Positions 58,996 through 64,000 of a DNA stretch of 64,000 bases are shown here, piece after piece. Position 1 is the first letter of the stretch. Each line of letters opens with the position of its first letter. The stretch spans positions 1,550,001 through 1,614,000 of the forward strand of contig NZ_CP013926.1 in the NCBI RefSeq assembly GCF_001562115.1, read 5' to 3'. The notes under the pieces were generated by a model. The model saw nothing but the letters and a program-made list of their open reading frames with translations, did not search any database and was not told the origin of the DNA. Source of the stretch: Alteromonas stellipolaris. Its GTDB lineage: Bacteria > Pseudomonadota > Gammaproteobacteria > Enterobacterales > Alteromonadaceae. A program made the position numbers and the translations under genes.

Positions 58996-59892
58996 CTAGC
59001 GCTGAAATTGTTTTAAAATACTGACCAACACCATGGATTTATTCACCCCTGGGTGCTGTAAGGTTTTAACTGCCTCTACGCAGGCGCGATAACGCGCGTA
59101 ATCTTGCACTTGTTGGCGTTCTACATACGCTTTATGGGCCATATGTTGGCACCACGTTGCTACCTGAACAGCATCACTTTGCCATTTATTAGCAAGAGCT
59201 AAAAGCTGCTGACTTCCTGAACTAGCAAGTAATGCGCCCATACCGTCAGTGAAGGTACGATAATTAAAATCGCTTTCGCTATTAAGTGCAGCTTCTAAAC
59301 GAAGTGGCGCGTAACCATAGGCTTCTAATAACGCTTCACTGGCATCTTGTACGCCTTGTTGCTGTAAATAGGCCAAACTACTTTGCACATCAGGCAAACC
59401 CAGCGAATGTTTTTCACATCGGCTCAATATGGTAGGCATTATTCTGTTCAGGCTGTCAGTGATTAGCAGCAAGTATGTATTATTGGTGGGCTCTTCTAAG
59501 GTTTTCAAGAGTGCGTTAGCCGCGGCCTCTGTCATGCTATCGGCCACAGGGATCACCAGTACCTTATTGCCACCCATTTGCGCCGTACCACTTAACTTGG
59601 CAATACCTTCTCGAATTTTATCCACGCCCAACTGCTTTTCGCTTTCTAGCACGTAAAAATCGGGGTGATTGCCAGCAAGGCGCAAATGACAGCTTTGGCA
59701 TGCGTTACACGCACCTTGCGGTGTTGGTTTTTTACACAAAAGGGTGTCCGACAGCCCTGCAACCAGCTTCGCTTTACCAATACCTTTAGCGCCAATAAAT
59801 AACAGCGCATGATGCAGCTTGTTATTAAAATAGCGTACAAGCAATTCGTTATAGGTATCAGAGAACCAAGGTAGCATTTGCCCAGATTGCAT
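58996..59892 (-). CDS. holB: DNA polymerase III delta' subunit
   Basis: 298 aa. The Walker A-like loop is GAKGIGKAKL; a zinc module CNACQSCHLRLAGNHPD, LLKTLEEPTNNTYLLLITD and the SRC motif (ILSRCEKH) mark a clamp-loader delta' subunit. It helps load the beta clamp at the fork. Start overlaps the tmk stop; an internal ATG at 59877 is possible. In E. coli the order tmk-holB-tatD is the same. Confidence 0.95.
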   Translation of the reverse strand: MQSGQMLPWFSDTYNELLVRYFNNKLHHALLFIGAKGIGKAKLVAGLSDTLLCKKPTPQGACNACQSCHLRLAGNHPDFYVLESEKQLGVDKIREGIAKLSGTAQMGGNKVLVIPVADSMTEAAANALLKTLEEPTNNTYLLLITDSLNRIMPTILSRCEKHSLGLPDVQSSLAYLQQQGVQDASEALLEAYGYAPLRLEAALNSESDFNYRTFTDGMGALLASSGSQQLLALANKWQSDAVQVATWCQHMAHKAYVERQQVQDYARYRACVEAVKTLQHPGVNKSMVLVSILKQFQR

Positions 59893-60509
59893 TAAGAAAG
59901 ATACTCCTGCACGGCTGTGATCACGTCTTTATGCACATCTTCCATAGCTTGCATGGCATTAATCACTACAATACTGTCATCTTGTGCTGCTAGGCTTAAA
60001 TACCGTTCACGGGTACGCTCAAAAAAAGCCAAGCCTGCTTGTTCAATACGATCAAGCTCTCCCCTGCCCCTAGCGCGCTCTAAGCCGATGGCTGGCTCAA
60101 CGTCTAGGTACAAGGTTAAATTAGGTTTAAAACCGTTAAGTGCTATTTTGCTAATGGCACTCATGGTATCAGCACTCACGCCACGACCACCGCCTTGATA
60201 GGCTTGTGAAGACAAATCGTGCCTGTCACCGACTACCCACTTCCCTGCATCTAACGCTGGAAGTATACGGTTAGTTAATAACTGCACTCGCGCCGCATAC
60301 ATCAACAGTAATTCTGTTTCTTCGGCTACGGTCTCGTTCCAGTCGTGTTTAACGCACTCGCGAATGGCCTCAGCCATAGGCGTACCGCCTGGCTCGCGTG
60401 TTTGCTCAACCGCAATATCTGCATCTTGCAATTGCTTTACTATAAGCCCAATCACTGAACTTTTTCCGGCCCCTTCAAGGCCCTCTACTACAATAAACTT
60501 TCCGTTCAT
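59892..60509 (-). CDS. tmk: Thymidylate kinase
   Basis: 205 aa. P-loop GLEGAGKSS (residues 9-17), TREPGGTPMAEAIRE, VGDRHDLSSQAYQGGGRG and the LID RGRGELDRIEQ. It phosphorylates dTMP to dTDP. The DR(Y/H) motif reads DRHDLSS. It is coupled to holB by an overlapping stop/start. Confidence 0.96.
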   Translation of the reverse strand: MNGKFIVVEGLEGAGKSSVIGLIVKQLQDADIAVEQTREPGGTPMAEAIRECVKHDWNETVAEETELLLMYAARVQLLTNRILPALDAGKWVVGDRHDLSSQAYQGGGRGVSADTMSAISKIALNGFKPNLTLYLDVEPAIGLERARGRGELDRIEQAGLAFFERTRERYLSLAAQDDSIVVINAMQAMEDVHKDVITAVQEYLS

Positions 60510-60530
60510 AATTATTCGTTGTTGGACTTT

Positions 60531-61574
60531 TTATTTTCTATTTAACTGATATTTTCGCACAGCCGCATTATGAGCAGCTAGCGAAGACGAAAATTCGTGG
60601 CTACCATCACCCCTAGCAACAAAATACAAAGCATCGGTTTCCATCGGGTTTAATGCAGCCCAAATGGCTTCTTTACCCGCCATCGCGATAGGCGTGGGCG
60701 GCAAACCTTTAATAGTATACGTGTTGTAAGGTGTGGGCGTTCGAAGGTGCTTACGGGTAATATTACCATCATACGCATCACCAATGCCGTAAATTACGGT
60801 GGGATCCGTTTGTAAACGCATATTCTTACGTAGGCGGTTCACAAACACGCCCGCAATTTTGGTTCGCTCTGCGCTCACCGCGGTTTCTTTTTCAATAATA
60901 CTTGCCAATATTAGGGCGTCGTACGGTGAGTTCAATGGCAAATCTGCTTGCCGTTGCTGCCACTGGGTTTCAACATAATCTAACATAGCCTTGTGGGCAC
61001 GTTTTAAAATGCTACTGGCCGCAGTATTCGCGGTAAAAAAATACGTGTCGGCTAAAAATAAACCTTCGGCGCTGCTAGCGTCATTCACCCACGGCGTTAA
61101 AGCTGCCTTTTCCTCGCTTAACTGGCTTGTGGTTTTAATCGTCTGTTCAACCTGCTCGAAGGTGACGTCGTTGATAAGCTCAGATTGCGCGTTTAGCGTA
61201 ACCAACCACTCTTTTAGTGTAAGCCCTTCTACCAAGCTCACCGCAAAATAATGCTCTTCGCCACGGCTTAATGTGGCAAACACTTCGCGCAATGATTGCC
61301 CAGGTGTTAAACGGTATGTACCCGATTTCACATGGGTATTGGGCGCAAAGAATTTAAGCCAAAGCTTGGTGGCTAATTCAGGGCTATCGATTAAATCCAG
61401 CGCCCGAAGCTCCCTTACCACTTTATATCCGCTACTGCCCTTTTCTACCGTATAAAGCTGGGGTTGAGAAATCGACAAGGGCGATGAAGCTTGCCCATTT
61501 ACATATAAAACGCCAAAGGTAATTGCACCCACTACAAGCGCCAGCATTATCCCAATGCTAATAACTATTCGCAT
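60531..61574 (-). CDS. mltG: Endolytic murein transglycosylase
   Basis: 347 aa. N-terminal membrane anchor (IVISIGIMLALVVGAITFGVL), a LysM-like part, and the YceG/MltG catalytic domain with ASIIEKETAVSAERTKIAGVFVNRL (catalytic Glu), LQTDPTVIYG and YNTYTIKGLPPTPI. It cleaves nascent glycan strands at the inner membrane. Overlaps the pabC end by 17 bases, the standard pabC-mltG-tmk order. Confidence 0.95.
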   Translation of the reverse strand: MRIVISIGIMLALVVGAITFGVLYVNGQASSPLSISQPQLYTVEKGSSGYKVVRELRALDLIDSPELATKLWLKFFAPNTHVKSGTYRLTPGQSLREVFATLSRGEEHYFAVSLVEGLTLKEWLVTLNAQSELINDVTFEQVEQTIKTTSQLSEEKAALTPWVNDASSAEGLFLADTYFFTANTAASSILKRAHKAMLDYVETQWQQRQADLPLNSPYDALILASIIEKETAVSAERTKIAGVFVNRLRKNMRLQTDPTVIYGIGDAYDGNITRKHLRTPTPYNTYTIKGLPPTPIAMAGKEAIWAALNPMETDALYFVARGDGSHEFSSSLAAHNAAVRKYQLNRK

Positions 61575-62493
61575 GATCTTCCTGAATTTTATCTAATACT
61601 AACCTAGCGAGGGTCTTTGCCCCTTCATGAGACGCATTAAATGCTAACTCATCGCCAGTTTTTCCGTTGTTTAGCACAACGTTATTAACGGGTATTACGC
61701 CCATTAAGGCATTGGTGATCACTAGAGCCTTGGCATTGGCTACATCAGCCAGAGTGTATTCGCCCTCGTGAACGACCAAGGCGTTATCGCTTATGTCGCT
61801 GCCTTTTGACGAGCTTGGTTGTAACATACTTAATATACACTGACGCACAACACCATTTACACCGCAGTTGTTTACCTTAGGCGTGTGCCAACCGCTGTCA
61901 GTTTGAAAAAATACGTTACCAGCACTGGCCTCAATAACGCGCCCTTGCGTGTCGAACACTAAGGCATCATCGGCATTGGCCGCAATAATTTCACGCTTAA
62001 CCAATACCTGCTCTAACCGGTTCATATGTTTAATGCCACCAAGTAAAGGCTGTATTGCCAGGGGTGTTTTCGCGTTTATAAGGGTTAAACCACTAGCGGC
62101 AAGGTCAGAATAATGTGCCGGATACACATGGGTGGAGAACCGAACAATGGCCGGCGCTTGGCTATCTCGTGCATATCCACGACCGCCCTCTCCTGAAGAT
62201 ACATGGATCTTCATTACCTTTTTAATGTTGGGATGTTCAAGTGATGCAGTAAGCGAACTCACATACTCATCAATAGCCTGTATCAGTGCAGCCATGTCGA
62301 GGGAAATGGCTAACGCTTTGGCATCATGATTTAGCCTAGCAAGATGAAAAGACAGTAGCTCTACTTTTCCATGGCTAACGCACATGGTAGTAAAAACGCC
62401 ATCACCATAGTTCAGTGCCCTGTCGTTTAAGGCAATTGCATCGGAAGATGAAGGGGTTGACGATGTGGTGTCGGTGTTTGCGACTATTTTCAC
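61558..62493 (-). CDS. pabC: Aminodeoxychorismate lyase
   Basis: 311 aa, somewhat longer than E. coli PabC (269). A fold-type IV PLP enzyme that makes 4-aminobenzoate for folate from aminodeoxychorismate. NYGDGVFTTMCVSHG, HLARL, MNRLEQVLVKREI (the Lys of the PLP Schiff base lies in GIKHMNRLEQVLVK) and EASAGNVFF. Start GTG 62493. A Ser/Thr-rich N-terminal stretch and a poly-Ser insert (QPSSSKGSD) explain the extra length. Confidence 0.93.
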   Translation of the reverse strand: MKIVANTDTTSSTPSSSDAIALNDRALNYGDGVFTTMCVSHGKVELLSFHLARLNHDAKALAISLDMAALIQAIDEYVSSLTASLEHPNIKKVMKIHVSSGEGGRGYARDSQAPAIVRFSTHVYPAHYSDLAASGLTLINAKTPLAIQPLLGGIKHMNRLEQVLVKREIIAANADDALVFDTQGRVIEASAGNVFFQTDSGWHTPKVNNCGVNGVVRQCILSMLQPSSSKGSDISDNALVVHEGEYTLADVANAKALVITNALMGVIPVNNVVLNNGKTGDELAFNASHEGAKTLARLVLDKIQEDHANSY

Positions 62494-62612
62494 AACTAGC
62501 TCTAATAATTAACGTCTGCCGTGCAGTATACCAAGTTGTTGTGCGCAAACAAGAAAGGCAGCTTGCGCTGCCTTTAATCAATAACTAGGGGTGTCCAAAC
62601 GATTGTTTGGGC

Positions 62613-63851
62613 TTAAATTCGTTTGAAAATAAGCGAACCGTTAGTACCACCAAAGCCAAATGAATTACACAGCGCATAGTCTGAAGTAAACATTTTTGCT
62701 TTATTTGCTACGAAGTCTAAATCGCATCCTTCGCTTGGCTCATCCAAATTAATCGTTGGCGGTGCCATTTTGTCACGTAGTGCCAATATGGTGAAAATAG
62801 CTTCTACAGAGCCTGCTGCACCAAGTAAATGACCAGTCATCGACTTAGTAGAGCTCACTAGCATGTTGTGCGCATGTTCGTTGAACACGCGTTTAACCGC
62901 TGCAACTTCAGCAATATCACCCGCTGGTGTTGATGTTCCGTGAGCATTAACGTAACCAATTTCACTGCTTTCAATTTTTGCATCGCGAATAGCGTTACTC
63001 ATTGAAGCCGCCGCACCTTCACCGTCAGCAGGTGGTGATGTCATATGATAGGCGTCGCCACTCATACCAAAACCAACAAGTTCAGCGTAAATGGTTGCAC
63101 CACGAGCCTTCGCCGCTTCGTATTCTTCTAGCATTACTACACCAGCGCCTTCGCCCATGACGAAACCGTCACGATCTTTATCCCAAGGGCGACTAGCGCC
63201 TTGAGGATCGTCGTTTCGAGCAGACAATGCACGTGCCGCAGCAAAACCAGCAATACCTAATGGGGTAATAGACGCTTCTGAACCGCCTGCAAGCATGGCA
63301 TCTGCATCGTCATACGCGATAGTACGCGCAGCAATACCTATGTTATGCACACCAGTGGTACATGCCGTCACCACGTTTAGGTTTGGCCCTTTAAGCCCTT
63401 CCATGATAGACAAAAAGCCAGAAATCATGTTGGTGATAGTGGAAGGTACAAAAAATGGAGAAACGCGCTTAGGACCACTATTCATTAATTTGGTGTGGTT
63501 TTGTTCAATTTGCTCTAGCCCACCGATGCCTGAACCAATAGCTACACCTACTCGGTGTGCATTTTCTTCAGTTATCGTTAAGCCCGAATCAGCCATAGCC
63601 TGTTTACCCGCTGCAATACCCAGCTGAATAAACCTGTCCATTTTCTTCGTTTCTTTTTTTTCTATATATTCCTGCGGGTCGAAGTTATCAACTTGACCTG
63701 CGAAACGGGTGGAATAGTCACTGCAATCAAAATGGGTGATTTCACCAATACCGCTTTCGCCTGCTAACAGACGACGCCAAGTCTCATCTACAGAAAGACC
63801 CAAAGGTGAAAGCATGCCAAGACCAGTAACCACTACGCGACGTTTTGTCAC
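62613..63851 (-). CDS. fabF: 3-oxoacyl-[acyl-carrier-protein] synthase II
   Basis: 412 aa. Condensing enzyme of fatty acid elongation. Cys164 in [10 protein letters not shown] is the nucleophile; the two His are in [11 protein letters not shown] and [11 protein letters not shown]. Start GTG 63851 ([12 protein letters not shown]) with GAGGG upstream; the frame is open a further 8 codons. It follows acpP with a hairpin in between and precedes pabC, the standard order. Confidence 0.96.
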   Translation of the reverse strand: MTKRRVVVTGLGMLSPLGLSVDETWRRLLAGESGIGEITHFDCSDYSTRFAGQVDNFDPQEYIEKKETKKMDRFIQLGIAAGKQAMADSGLTITEENAHRVGVAIGSGIGGLEQIEQNHTKLMNSGPKRVSPFFVPSTITNMISGFLSIMEGLKGPNLNVVTACTTGVHNIGIAARTIAYDDADAMLAGGSEASITPLGIAGFAAARALSARNDDPQGASRPWDKDRDGFVMGEGAGVVMLEEYEAAKARGATIYAELVGFGMSGDAYHMTSPPADGEGAAASMSNAIRDAKIESSEIGYVNAHGTSTPAGDIAEVAAVKRVFNEHAHNMLVSSTKSMTGHLLGAAGSVEAIFTILALRDKMAPPTINLDEPSEGCDLDFVANKAKMFTSDYALCNSFGFGGTNGSLIFKRI

Positions 63852-63888
63852 AAAAAGCCCTCGCATTGGAACCAATAAGGTGGGAATA

Positions 63889-63918
63889 CAAAAACGGCTC
63901 TAAAGAGAGCCGTTTTTT
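63889..63918. terminator. Hairpin between acpP and fabF
   Basis: AAAACGGCTCT pairs with AGAGCCGTTTT around four nt with T-tracts on both strands. It follows the acpP stop by about 20 bases on the minus strand and would partly uncouple the abundant acpP transcript from fabF. Confidence 0.85.
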
Positions 63919-63937
63919 AATTTACTATAACGAAGAC

Positions 63938-64000
63938 TTAAGCGTCTTTGTTAGCATTGATGTAATCAATCGCTGACTGAACAGTAGTAATTTTTTCTGC
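63938..64000 (-). CDS. acpP: Acyl carrier protein, C-terminal fragment (5' end beyond the window)
   Basis: The last 20 codons read AEKITTVQSAIDYINANKDA and stop at 63938-63940, the C-terminus of AcpP. The rest, including the phosphopantetheine Ser, lies beyond the right edge. Upstream of fabF as in other gammaproteobacteria. Confidence 0.93.
   Translation of the reverse strand, partial: AEKITTVQSAIDYINANKDA

Overview
The window reads as chromosomal DNA of a marine gammaproteobacterium of the Alteromonas group. The grounds are the monomeric NADP isocitrate dehydrogenase, the clpS/cspD, rluE, mnmA-hflD-purB, ppsA/ppsR and acpP-fabF-pabC-mltG-tmk-holB-tatD neighbourhoods, a large TonB-dependent receptor in an alginate locus, and moderate GC content. 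This placement comes from gene content and order; no search was run.

Layout. 1-14.9 kb is mostly housekeeping: partial clpS, cspD, icd, rluE, the mnmA-hflD-purB operon, a membrane class III cyclase homologue, roxA, a GNAT protein, a small DUF4826-like protein, a YdiJ-type FAD/Fe-S dehydrogenase and ppnP. 15.3-19.3 kb is an accessory block of gene cassettes separated by integron attC recombination sites with no integrase in the window (a CALIN-like array). It carries a beta-lactamase-fold protein, a lipoprotein, an exported protein, an acetyltransferase, a truncated cassette and a reversed RelE/RelB-type toxin-antitoxin pair. 19.3-22.3 kb holds a YcxB-like membrane protein and a PadR-HAAS-phosphoesterase operon with a clear PadR-type operator. 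22.5-26.0 kb is a second string of small accessory genes (two tiny membrane proteins, a TonB-domain lipoprotein, a truncated MreB-like protein with a membrane tail, a PhzF protein and a reversed 66-aa membrane protein), with weaker attC-like sequences. Two diverged copies of a ~155-bp element lie 7.07 kb apart (15270-15427 and 22335-22492) and keep the same stem by compensatory changes.

26.2-38.6 kb is an alginate utilisation locus. A leftward unit encodes an SDR reductase, an NRAMP-fold transporter without metal-binding motifs, a GntK-type kinase and a PL6 lyase. A rightward set encodes a TonB-dependent receptor, a PL7 lyase lipoprotein, a LacI-family regulator and an AEC transporter. Two CCGGTT-centred palindromes in the divergent region are the likely operators. 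Inferred flow: PL7/PL6 depolymerisation, receptor uptake, reduction of the unsaturated uronate by the SDR, then phosphorylation by the kinase.

38.7-51.3 kb has a small PGPGW-like membrane protein, an IorAB-type molybdenum hydroxylase, the divergent ppsA/ppsR pair, and a run of leftward small genes (DUF2157-like remnant, rhombotarget lipoprotein, tautomerase, esterase, DUF1294, ICMT-like, RDD, M23 peptidase, SEC-C protein). 51.6-57.4 kb carries an M2 peptidase lipoprotein, a propeller-diguanylate cyclase and an NAD(P)-binding protein. 57.6-64 kb is the leftward fatty acid/folate/DNA replication cluster from partial acpP to tatD plus a PNPOx-like flavoprotein.
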